10,878 bases of DNA, taken from positions 1 through 10,878 of the forward strand of contig CABUTR010000043.1 in NCBI GenBank assembly GCA_902494555.1, written 5' to 3'. This DNA comes from an uncultured Collinsella sp. GTDB taxonomy: Bacteria; Actinomycetota; Coriobacteriia; Coriobacteriales; Coriobacteriaceae. The notes below the pieces were generated by a model that ran no database searches, was not told where the DNA came from, and saw nothing but the letters and a program-made list of their open reading frames with translations. Made by a program: the position numbers and the translations under genes. This document shows, piece by piece, positions 1-5,976 of the stretch; position 1 is the stretch's first letter, and the number at the start of each line of letters is the position of its first letter.

Positions 1-1800
1 AAGTACGGCATGACCACCGAGCAGCTCTTCGAGGCCTTCCGCACGCTCAAGGCCAAGGGTGCCGAGGACTTTGGTATCCACGCATTCCTTGCCAGCAACA
101 CCGTCACCAACGACTACTACCCCAAGCTTGCGCGCATCCTCTTTGAGCTTGCCGTGCGCCTGGAGCGCGAGACCGGCGCACACGTCGCCTTCATCAATCT
201 GTCCGGCGGCATCGGCATCCCCTATCTGCCCGAGCAGCAGGCCAACGACATTCACGCCATCGGCGAGGGAGTGCACACGGCATACGACGAGATCCTGGTT
301 CCCGCCGGCATGGGCGATGTGGCCATCTGCACCGAGATGGGCCGCTTTATGATGGGCCCCTACGGCTGCCTGGTCACCAAGGCCATCCACGAGAAGCAAA
401 TCTACAAGGACTATATCGGTGTCGACGCAAGCGCCGTCGACCTAATTCGCCCTGCCATGTATGGCGCCTACCACCACATTACGGTGATGGGCCAGCCGGG
501 TGGCTCCGACAAGACCGCGGCGCCTGTCACAAACACGTACGACATTACGGGCAATCTGTGCGAGAACAACGACAAGTTCGCCATCGACCGCGAGCTACCG
601 CGGATCGACATGGGTGATGTGCTCGTGATTCACGATACCGGCGCACATGGTTACTCCATGGGCTACAACTACAACGGACGGTTACGCTCCGCCGAGGTGC
701 TGCTGCGCCCCGACGGCTCGGCCGACCTCATCCGCCGCGCCGAGCGCCCGGGCGATTATTTTGCCACACTCGACGTGCTGCCGTGCGGCCGTGAGCTGCT
801 GGCCAAATCGCGCGCCGAAAGTGCTCGCCGTCGCGCTCAGGACGAGCGTTTGGCCGTCGCCGCCCAATGGAATAAGCGCATCCAGATCGCGGAAGCGAAG
901 GAGAAGAACATGGATATCCGCAACCTCGAGGGCTCGATCGTCGCCCTCGTCACGCCGTTTAAAAAGGACGGCAGCGTCGACTTTGACGCGCTCGAGCGCC
1001 TTATCGATTTCCACTTGCAAAATGGCACCGACGCCATCCTCACCCTGGGCACCACCGGCGAGAGCGCCACGATGACCGACGACGAAGACAACTCCGTCGT
1101 CGCCGCCGTGGTCAAGCATGTTGCAGGCCGCGTCCCCGTCATTGCCGGCTCGGGCTCCAACTCCACGCAAACCATGCTCACCAAGTCGCTCACTTACCAA
1201 GGCCTGGGCGCCGACGGCCTGCTGCTCATTACCCCCTACTACAACAAGTCCAATGAAGAGGGCATCTATCAGCACTTTAAGACCGTCGCCGATGCCGTGG
1301 ACATCCCTTGCATCCTCTACAACATCCCCGGCCGCTGCGGCTGCGGCATCAGCGAGCGCAACGTAGAGCGCTTGGCCGCGCATCCCAACATCATGGGCAT
1401 TAAGGAAGCCTCGGGCAACGTCGCTTACGCAGCCAAGATCGCACACCTGCTGTCCGACGACTTCCGCATGTACTCGGGCGAGGACGCACTTACCGTACCG
1501 CTCATGAGCCTGGGCGCCTCGGGCACCATCAGCGTGTGGGCCGATGTTCAACCGCAGCTCGTGCACGACATGTGCCGCGCCTATCTGGACGGCGACGTGG
1601 AGCACGCCCGCGATATCCAGATTGCCGGTCAGCCGCTCATTAACGCCCTCTTTAGCGAGGTCAACCCCATCCCCGTTAAGGAAGCGCTCGCTCAGATGGG
1701 TATGATCGAGGCAAACTACCGCATGCCGCTGTGCCCCATGGCAGACGACACGCGCGCTGCACTTACCGATGCTCTGAAGGGAGCTGGTCTGCTTGATTAA
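1..1800 (+). CDS. lysA-dapA: LysA-DapA in-frame fusion: diaminopimelate decarboxylase C-terminal part joined to 4-hydroxy-tetrahydrodipicolinate synthase (5' partial)
   Basis: One open frame runs from the window edge to the TAA at 1798-1800; the true start lies upstream. The first 909 bases encode the C-terminal part of a PLP-dependent diaminopimelate decarboxylase, which converts meso-DAP to L-lysine and CO2 in the cytoplasm. Visible landmarks, counting residues from the ATG at 10, are the glycine-rich phosphate-binding stretch SGGIGIP (65-71), EMGRF (109-113), the active-site CENND with Cys184, and the conserved HDTGAHGYSMGYNYNG block (208-223). The PLP-binding lysine expected in the N-terminal barrel is outside the window. 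The family fold should end near FATLD (251-255, nt 760-774). A charged, Ala/Arg/Glu-rich tail of about 45 residues follows and leads without a stop into Met301, the start of a complete DapA. Either this is a genuine two-domain protein, or a stop codon was lost by mutation or sequencing error. Identity of both halves is secure; whether they are one polypeptide is not. Confidence 0.85.
   Translation, partial: KYGMTTEQLFEAFRTLKAKGAEDFGIHAFLASNTVTNDYYPKLARILFELAVRLERETGAHVAFINLSGGIGIPYLPEQQANDIHAIGEGVHTAYDEILVPAGMGDVAICTEMGRFMMGPYGCLVTKAIHEKQIYKDYIGVDASAVDLIRPAMYGAYHHITVMGQPGGSDKTAAPVTNTYDITGNLCENNDKFAIDRELPRIDMGDVLVIHDTGAHGYSMGYNYNGRLRSAEVLLRPDGSADLIRRAERPGDYFATLDVLPCGRELLAKSRAESARRRAQDERLAVAAQWNKRIQIAEAKEKNMDIRNLEGSIVALVTPFKKDGSVDFDALERLIDFHLQNGTDAILTLGTTGESATMTDDEDNSVVAAVVKHVAGRVPVIAGSGSNSTQTMLTKSLTYQGLGADGLLLITPYYNKSNEEGIYQHFKTVADAVDIPCILYNIPGRCGCGISERNVERLAAHPNIMGIKEASGNVAYAAKIAHLLSDDFRMYSGEDALTVPLMSLGASGTISVWADVQPQLVHDMCRAYLDGDVEHARDIQIAGQPLINALFSEVNPIPVKEALAQMGMIEANYRMPLCPMADDTRAALTDALKGAGLLD
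898..903 (+). promoter_or_regulatory. Internal ribosome binding site for dapA
   Basis: AAGGAG sits 6 nt upstream of the ATG at 910 while lying inside the open LysA-DapA frame. It is what a free-standing dapA would have, and it argues that DapA can be made on its own even if the long frame is also translated. Confidence 0.6.
910..1800 (+). CDS. dapA: 4-hydroxy-tetrahydrodipicolinate synthase (DapA), internal start within the fused frame
   Basis: This cytoplasmic class I aldolase condenses pyruvate with L-aspartate semialdehyde, the committed step of the DAP/lysine pathway. From the ATG at 910 it is 296 residues, the normal family length. Seen in the sequence: VALVTPF near the start, GTTGE at 47-51 (substrate-binding threonines), TPYYNK at 108-113, the catalytic tyrosine in LYN (Tyr137), Arg142 after the PG turn, and the Schiff-base lysine in GIKEAS (Lys165). 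AAGGAG at 898-903 lies 6 nt before this ATG, so independent translation is likely even though the frame is open upstream into LysA. The 3' end overlaps dapB by 8 bases, indicating translational coupling. Function is certain; separate initiation is an inference from the Shine-Dalgarno site. Confidence 0.93.
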   Translation: MDIRNLEGSIVALVTPFKKDGSVDFDALERLIDFHLQNGTDAILTLGTTGESATMTDDEDNSVVAAVVKHVAGRVPVIAGSGSNSTQTMLTKSLTYQGLGADGLLLITPYYNKSNEEGIYQHFKTVADAVDIPCILYNIPGRCGCGISERNVERLAAHPNIMGIKEASGNVAYAAKIAHLLSDDFRMYSGEDALTVPLMSLGASGTISVWADVQPQLVHDMCRAYLDGDVEHARDIQIAGQPLINALFSEVNPIPVKEALAQMGMIEANYRMPLCPMADDTRAALTDALKGAGLLD

Positions 1801-2533
1801 GACCGTCATTATGGGAATGGGCCGTATGGGCTCGCTCATCCGCACCACCGCCGAGGGCGTTGTCGACGCCGCCGGTCAGCCCGTTTTTGATATCGTCGCC
1901 CAGATCGGTTTTGATCTGTCCGAGCTCGAGAGCGCCCCGGCAGCCGACGTCATCATCGACTTCTCGAACGTCGTGACCTTCGATGCCGTCGTCGCCTATG
2001 TCGAGCGCACGGGCGCGGCGTTGGTCTCGGGCACCACGGGCTACACACCCGAGCAGATGGATCGCCTGCGCAAGCTGGGTCAGAACGCCCGCGTCATGCA
2101 CTCCGGCAATTACTCCATCGGCATCGCAGCCCTGCGCCATCTGGTAGCGCAGGCCACACGCGAGCTGCCCGGCTTTGACTGTGAAATCGTCGAGACGCAC
2201 CATAACCAAAAGGTCGATGCCCCCAGCGGCACTGCCAAGTTGCTACTCGATGCCGTCGTCGAAGCCGAGCCCGAGGCAGGCTACCACCCCGTCTATGGCC
2301 GCGAGGGCATGTGCGGCGCGCGTAATCCCAAGGAGATCGGCATGCACTCGCTGCGCGGTGGCACTGTCGCCGGCGTGCACGAAGTGAGTTTCTTTGGTCA
2401 AGACGAGGAAGTCACACTCACCCACCGCGCCACGAGCCGTCAGATCTTTGTCAACGGCGCCCTGGCAGCCGCGCAGAAGCTCGTCACCCGCGAACCCGGC
2501 TTCTATACGTTCGACCAGGTCATGTTTGCCTAA
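1793..2533 (+). CDS. dapB: 4-hydroxy-tetrahydrodipicolinate reductase (DapB)
   Basis: This cytoplasmic enzyme reduces the DapA product to tetrahydrodipicolinate with NAD(P)H. The protein is 246 residues, a compact form shorter than the E. coli enzyme. It shows the N-terminal nucleotide-binding turn GMGRMG (8-13), SGTTGYT (79-85), the NYSIG stretch (106-110) and the family signature ETHHNQKVDAPSGTA (134-148), which holds the catalytic His136/His137 and Lys140. RGGT at 188-191 follows. I chose the TTG at 1793 as start because it keeps the first beta strand (MIKTVIMGMG) and has AAGGGAG at 1777-1783, 9 nt upstream. The next ATG (1811) would cut into the Rossmann fold. The start overlaps the end of dapA by 8 bases, typical of coupled operon genes. 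Confidence 0.95.
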   Translation: MIKTVIMGMGRMGSLIRTTAEGVVDAAGQPVFDIVAQIGFDLSELESAPAADVIIDFSNVVTFDAVVAYVERTGAALVSGTTGYTPEQMDRLRKLGQNARVMHSGNYSIGIAALRHLVAQATRELPGFDCEIVETHHNQKVDAPSGTAKLLLDAVVEAEPEAGYHPVYGREGMCGARNPKEIGMHSLRGGTVAGVHEVSFFGQDEEVTLTHRATSRQIFVNGALAAAQKLVTREPGFYTFDQVMFA

Positions 2534-2572
2534 TCAGGTATCAACCGAATCCACCCAAAGGAGAGATAGAAA

Positions 2573-3292
2573 ATGAGCAACGCAGCCGAGATGGATGCAC
2601 AGGAAATTATCAACTACATCGCCACCGCGCCCAAGAAAACGCCCGTCAAGCTGTACGTGCGCGAGAAGCCGGGCATGAAGGTCCAGTGGGGCAATGCGCA
2701 CGTCTACGGCGGTCGTCGTGGCAAGACCGTCTTTGGTGACTGGGATGAGCTCAAGGCGATCCTCGACGCCAACGCCGGCTCCATCGACTACTACGACGTA
2801 GAGAACGACTGCCGCAACTCCGCCGTGCCCATGCTCGACCTTAAGGGCATCAACGCCCGCATCGAGCCGGGCGCGATCATCCGCGACCGCGTCGAGATTG
2901 GCGACCGTGCCGTCATCATGATGGGCGCCATCATCAACATCGGCTCCGTTATCGGCGAGGGTTCCATGATCGATATGGGCGCCGTGCTGGGCGGCCGCGC
3001 CACCGTGGGCAAGAACTGCCATATCGGCGCCGGCACCGTGCTGGCAGGCGTTGTGGAGCCCGCCAGCGCCACGCCCGTCATCATCGAAGACGACGTCATG
3101 ATCGGCGCCAACGCCGTGGTCCTGGAGGGCGTGCACGTAGGCAAGGGTGCTGTCGTTGCCGCCGGCGCCGTGTGCGTCGAGGACGTCCCCGCCGGTGCCG
3201 TCGTGGCCGGTGTCCCCGCCCGCGTCATCAAGATGCGCGACGAGAAGACCGACAGCAAGACCGGTCTCGAGGAAGGCCTGCGCCAGCTGTAG
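2573..3292 (+). CDS. dapH: 2,3,4,5-tetrahydropyridine-2,6-dicarboxylate N-acetyltransferase (DapH)
   Basis: This enzyme transfers acetyl from acetyl-CoA to tetrahydrodipicolinate, opening the acetylase branch of the DAP pathway. The 239-residue length and an N-terminal alpha domain (about 1-85) followed by a left-handed beta helix (about 90-220) match the Bacillus-type DapH, not the longer succinyl-transferring DapD. Hexapeptide repeats are clear, for example IEPGAIIRDRVEIGDRAVI, IGEGSMID, VGKNCHIGAG, IEDDVMIGANAVV and VGKGAVVAAGAV. The block VENDCRNSAVPMLDL before the helix is characteristic. The start is supported by AAAGGAG at 2557-2563, 9 nt upstream. The gene lies 39 nt after dapB and is the last of the operon; a perfect hairpin begins 3 nt after its TAG. 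Some annotation pipelines name this gene dapD. Confidence 0.95.
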   Translation: MSNAAEMDAQEIINYIATAPKKTPVKLYVREKPGMKVQWGNAHVYGGRRGKTVFGDWDELKAILDANAGSIDYYDVENDCRNSAVPMLDLKGINARIEPGAIIRDRVEIGDRAVIMMGAIINIGSVIGEGSMIDMGAVLGGRATVGKNCHIGAGTVLAGVVEPASATPVIIEDDVMIGANAVVLEGVHVGKGAVVAAGAVCVEDVPAGAVVAGVPARVIKMRDEKTDSKTGLEEGLRQL

Positions 3293-3295
3293 AAG

Positions 3296-3321
3296 TTGTG
3301 CGGTTTTACCAAACCGCACAA
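3296..3321 (+). other. Perfect 11-bp hairpin directly after dapH, without a T-tract
   Basis: TTGTGCGGTTT (3296-3306) and AAACCGCACAA (3311-3321) are exact reverse complements around the loop TTACC-type turn at 3307-3310. The hairpin starts 3 nt after the dapH stop. No run of T follows, so it is not a standard intrinsic terminator; it could stabilise the 3' end of the dap mRNA or aid termination with the downstream hairpins. Confidence 0.6.
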
Positions 3322-3341
3322 CGGCTCGCCGCTGCACCTTT

Positions 3342-3370
3342 GGTTCCGTCGTTCTAACGAACGACGGACC
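3342..3370. repeat. Inverted repeat with one bulged base
   Basis: GGTTCCGTCGTT (3342-3353) pairs with AACGACGGACC (3360-3370) if one T in the left arm is bulged, around a 6-nt loop. It is the second of several hairpins between dapH and the convergent terminator. No T-tract follows, and its role is unknown. Confidence 0.45.
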
Positions 3371-3382
3371 GGTCGACGCTAC

Positions 3383-3480
3383 AAGCGCCCCTAAGCGGCA
3401 ATCTGACGTTCAATCGTCGGTCGCGTACCAAAGTACGCTTCCCTCCTCTTTCACGTTACCTTGCTCGCTTAGGGGCGCTT
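3383..3480. repeat. 98-nt palindromic element with perfect 15-bp terminal inverted repeats
   Basis: AAGCGCCCCTAAGCG (3383-3397) is matched exactly by its reverse complement at 3466-3480. The 68 nt between hold a further perfect hairpin, GCGTAC-CAAA-GTACGC (3423-3438). Read on the minus strand it also has AGGAGG in single-stranded context. No protein-coding signal fits. It could be an interspersed palindromic repeat, a small structured RNA or part of a compound terminator; I see no clear target-site duplication around it. Confidence 0.6.
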
Positions 3481-3525
3481 TCGCTGACTTATGCTCAGTC
3501 TGCAACTCAATTGAGCTCCAAGCAA

Positions 3526-3557
3526 AAAGGCCGAAGACCCAAAGGGCTTCGGCCTTT
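3526..3557. terminator. Bidirectional intrinsic terminator between dapH and the NA37 gene
   Basis: AAAGGCCGAAG (3526-3536) pairs perfectly with CTTCGGCCTTT (3547-3557), and CCC/GGG inside the loop extend the stem. On the minus strand the stem runs into five T residues, so it terminates the NA37 transcript. On the plus strand it is followed by TTTGCTTT-type sequence and can also stop the dap operon. Its place 28 nt from the NA37 stop, between convergent genes, fits. Confidence 0.85.
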
Positions 3558-3584
3558 GCTTTCCCGCTGTAGGCGTAACGCAAC

Positions 3585-4598
3585 TTATCGATTCTCGATG
3601 CTGCCGATGTTTTTGAGTTCGATGGAAATGAGGCCGTTGGGCTCGTTGACGAACTCGATGTACTCGGAGTTCGAGCCCATCTCGGCCGGAAAGCTGATCT
3701 CGATGCCCGTATCGGTACGAATCTTGTGGTTGCGCACGGCCGCACGCTCGACCTGCTTGCGCTCCACGGGCACACGCTCGGGCACCTTCTCTTCGGTCAG
3801 CGCCGCACGCACGCTCTCCTTGATGACCGGCTCGTCCTCAAAGACCTCATCGACGATATCCCAGGGCGGCAGTTCCTCGTCATCCTCAACCTTCTCGGCC
3901 ACAGCGGCCTTAACCTTAGCGAGCGCTACGGCCGTATTGGCACCGTGCTCCTCGGCGACCTCCTCGACCACACGCGTAACGGTGTCGATAACTTCCTTGC
4001 CCGACACGCCCGTATCGCACTGCAGCAGACCATCGGGGATAAGCATACGATCCTCGCCGGCAATCTTGCGCTTCTTGTCCACGTAGCCGATCTCCATGGT
4101 GCTCGCGCGCACGATGGCATAGCTCGGCACCTTTTGCGAGGGGTTTGGCAGAATGGCGTAGTGGCGCGCGATGTCGTTGCGCACCTCCCCCTCTTCGCGA
4201 CCCACCTCATGCATAAAAGCCTGCTTGGAGCCCAGCAGCATCACGGCAAACCAGCGGGCATCCTCATCGTCGTCAAAATCAGCCACGAGCACGTCGGTGG
4301 ACTCGGCTTTCTCGGCTTTGGTAAGCTCGGAGGAGATAAACTCCGCAATCTGCTGCGACAGGTCCACGAACTCGCGCTCGCCAAAGAAATAGCCCTTGAG
4401 CTCGCCGCCAAACGCAGAGTTCTCGGCAAACGTGGCACGCTTATTGTCGGCCGAGGTGCGTGCGCGGCGCAGATGCGTTGTTACGAAATTGCGCACGGTA
4501 CGGCTCTCGATATCGAGCTCGCGCTGGCTCATAACGTTGACGGCAGAGTCAAAGTCCAGGATATGCAGAATCGCGTGATTGATTTTCATATACGGCAT
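3585..4598 (-). CDS. Nucleoid-associated protein, NA37/YejK (NdpA) family
   Basis: The 337-residue protein opens with MKINHAILHILDFDS, a start typical of the 37-kDa nucleoid-associated family found widely in bacteria (E. coli YejK is the named relative). Members associate with the nucleoid in the cytoplasm; their exact role is not settled. Visible features are a mixed N-terminal half (about 1-200) with conserved-looking stretches such as RHYAILPNP (145-153), a very acidic and Lys/Glu-rich segment (about 210-290) likely to be helical or flexible, and a beta-rich C-terminus ending in ISIELKNIGSIENR. There is no signal peptide or membrane segment. Two starts are possible, the ATG at 4598 or the ATG at 4589 (MKINHAI); neither has a strong Shine-Dalgarno site. 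The gene lies 103 nt downstream of the hydrolase gene on the same strand and ends at a clear terminator. Confidence 0.8.
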   Translation of the reverse strand: MPYMKINHAILHILDFDSAVNVMSQRELDIESRTVRNFVTTHLRRARTSADNKRATFAENSAFGGELKGYFFGEREFVDLSQQIAEFISSELTKAEKAESTDVLVADFDDDEDARWFAVMLLGSKQAFMHEVGREEGEVRNDIARHYAILPNPSQKVPSYAIVRASTMEIGYVDKKRKIAGEDRMLIPDGLLQCDTGVSGKEVIDTVTRVVEEVAEEHGANTAVALAKVKAAVAEKVEDDEELPPWDIVDEVFEDEPVIKESVRAALTEEKVPERVPVERKQVERAAVRNHKIRTDTGIEISFPAEMGSNSEYIEFVNEPNGLISIELKNIGSIENR

Positions 4599-4627
4599 TC
4601 CGTTCTAGATCGATTTCGGCACGAACC

Positions 4628-4633
4628 AGTATA
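4628..4633 (-). promoter_or_regulatory. Possible -10 element for the NA37 gene
   Basis: On the minus strand TATACT lies about 30 nt before the ATG at 4598. No recognisable -35 hexamer is found 16-18 nt upstream, so this is only a candidate; readthrough from the hydrolase gene is the alternative. Confidence 0.25.
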
Positions 4634-4668
4634 GCGGTCGAGCCCTCCCCGAGCGCATCGAAGATTGC

Positions 4669-4698
4669 TGCATTGAGGGCCAGGTTGCTTTGCACCAA
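4669..4698. repeat. Imperfect direct repeat, copy 1 (after the DUF2974 gene)
   Basis: This 30-nt stretch matches 5883-5911 in the same orientation at 26 of 30 aligned positions, with one 1-nt gap and three substitutions. The core CAGGTTGCTTTGCACCAA (4681-4698) differs from the other copy at two bases. It begins 4 nt after the hydrolase gene's stop (in the gene's direction) and lies upstream of the NA37 gene. Confidence 0.6.
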
Positions 4699-4701
4699 TG
4701 G

Positions 4702-5862
4702 CTAGCGCAGGAGCTCGGACTGCCAAGCCTCGAGCTGTTCTGCCAGACTCTTACCGGCGGCGGACATGTCGATCTGGGGTCGTTTGGGCAGCAGTGCGCA
4801 TTTAAGGATTGCCACGATGGTCTGCGAGACAAAGCGTCGTGTATCCTTGTCGAAACCCTGCGCAGCCTGGAGCATCACGGGCAGGCTCTCGCGCAGATTC
4901 CCAGCGATATCCGCAAACCGCTCAGCACCCGTAGCCTCAAACACGGAGAATAACGCATCTACAAAACGCTCGCGCTCGCTAGGCCCCACTGCAAGCAGCA
5001 TCTCGCGAATGGAGCCATCAACGTATCGAGCACCGGCGGACAGGCACTCACAGTACACGAAGTCGCGACCATCAACCACCCAGCTAAAGGGATTGTGCTG
5101 CAGCAGGCTGAACTCGGTGCTCTCAACGATGGCATAGTCCTCCTGCGTCTCGAACATCATGCCAAAGATCGACGACCGAGGTAGCGTCTTGTCGATTCGA
5201 CCGGAAAGATCGGCAAAGGCGTTGCCGTTCAGAAACTCCTCGACGAAGCCCGGACCATCATGGGAATACACCCGTTCGATTCGCCCACGGGCGACATCGG
5301 AGCACATCGCCGCACCGTACACCGCAAGGTTTCCACCCTTGGAATGACCTCCGCACAAAAGCGGCCCGTCAATCGCATCCGCTGCCTCGTCCACGTAACG
5401 CGCCGCGGATTCCTGGGCTGGCACAGGACACCGGAACGCCATGTTAAAGTCCTCTTTCCAGCCCACAATCGTGCTGTCGGTCCCCCGGAAGGAAAGATAA
5501 CTAAACCCCGCCGGAAACCGGAACGCCATAGCTGCAAACTGCTCTGTCGCCACCACATCGCTCACGGCACGATAGCCGCAAACGTGCACGCCACGGTAGC
5601 GAGGGCTTGCTGCCACGGCCTCCAACAAGGCCCTGCCCCCCTCTGGGTCCCACAAGTCGCCAATCATGTCCCGGTAGCACTCGGCACGCAGCAGCTCGCG
5701 TACGTCTAGGCCCTGCCAGTTCGTCAGCTCCGCCATATCACCCGGCAAACGCAAATAGGACAACCACGCAAAGACCAGGCTATCCACCGCGCAGAACGGC
5801 CTCTCCTCAAACGGATCAAACGCCGTCTGGGCATAGGTCAAAAAATTAGGCGAATCCGACAT
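4702..5862 (-). CDS. DUF2974 / Mbeg1-like alpha/beta-hydrolase, substrate unknown
   Basis: The 386-residue protein has the layout of the DUF2974 (Mbeg1-like) family, lipase-like alpha/beta hydrolases of unknown substrate. FRGTDSTIVGWKEDF (125-139) is a lipase-type strand and turn. GGHSKGGN (171-178) is the nucleophile elbow with Ser174. SHDGPGF (200-206) offers Asp202 and LLQHNPFSW (253-261) offers His256 to complete a catalytic triad. The N-terminus (FLTYAQTAFDPFEERPFCAVDSLV) matches the family's usual opening. No signal peptide or clear membrane helix is seen, so it is probably cytoplasmic. GGGAGGG lies at 5865-5871, rather close to the ATG. The gene is flanked by two copies of a roughly 30-bp repeat and stands after the ldh terminator, so it is probably transcribed separately from ldh. 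Family assignment is good; triad members other than Ser174 are inferred from position. Confidence 0.8.
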   Translation of the reverse strand: MSDSPNFLTYAQTAFDPFEERPFCAVDSLVFAWLSYLRLPGDMAELTNWQGLDVRELLRAECYRDMIGDLWDPEGGRALLEAVAASPRYRGVHVCGYRAVSDVVATEQFAAMAFRFPAGFSYLSFRGTDSTIVGWKEDFNMAFRCPVPAQESAARYVDEAADAIDGPLLCGGHSKGGNLAVYGAAMCSDVARGRIERVYSHDGPGFVEEFLNGNAFADLSGRIDKTLPRSSIFGMMFETQEDYAIVESTEFSLLQHNPFSWVVDGRDFVYCECLSAGARYVDGSIREMLLAVGPSERERFVDALFSVFEATGAERFADIAGNLRESLPVMLQAAQGFDKDTRRFVSQTIVAILKCALLPKRPQIDMSAAGKSLAEQLEAWQSELLR

Positions 5863-5882
5863 GGCCCTCCCATCAACTATGG

Positions 5883-5911
5883 TGCATTGGGGTCAGGTTA
5901 CTTCGCACCAA
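5883..5911. repeat. Imperfect direct repeat, copy 2 (before the DUF2974 gene)
   Basis: This is the partner of the repeat at 4669-4698. In addition TGGTGC (5880-5885) and GCACCA (5905-5910) form an inverted repeat across it. It lies 20 nt upstream of the hydrolase ATG and abuts the T-tract of the ldh terminator. Confidence 0.6.
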
Positions 5912-5945
5912 AAAGGCGCCCGGGCCGTGTGTGCCCGGACGCCTT
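5910..5945 (-). terminator. Intrinsic terminator of ldh
   Basis: On the minus strand AAGGCGTCCGGGC (5945-5933) pairs with GCCCGGGCGCCTT (5925-5913), a 13-bp stem with one U-G wobble and a 7-nt loop, running into a tract of five T. The only imperfect pair is a wobble on the minus strand but a mismatch (C/A) on the plus strand, which fixes the orientation. It starts about 31 nt after the ldh stop. Confidence 0.85.
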
Positions 5946-5976
5946 CATTGTAGCTTTTCGCTCTAGCGAGCTTGAT

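Noticed and set aside
682..1848. 388-codon open frame on the minus strand
   Set aside because: It lies opposite the well-supported LysA-DapA frame and has a low-complexity Ala/Gly/Asp/Val composition typical of shadow frames.
2534..3337. 267-codon open frame on the minus strand
   Set aside because: It mirrors the hexapeptide repeats of dapH; the repeating composition is a by-product of that gene.
3410..3775. 121-codon open frame on the minus strand
   Set aside because: It crosses the bidirectional terminator and the end of the NA37 gene and has no ribosome site or recognisable domain.
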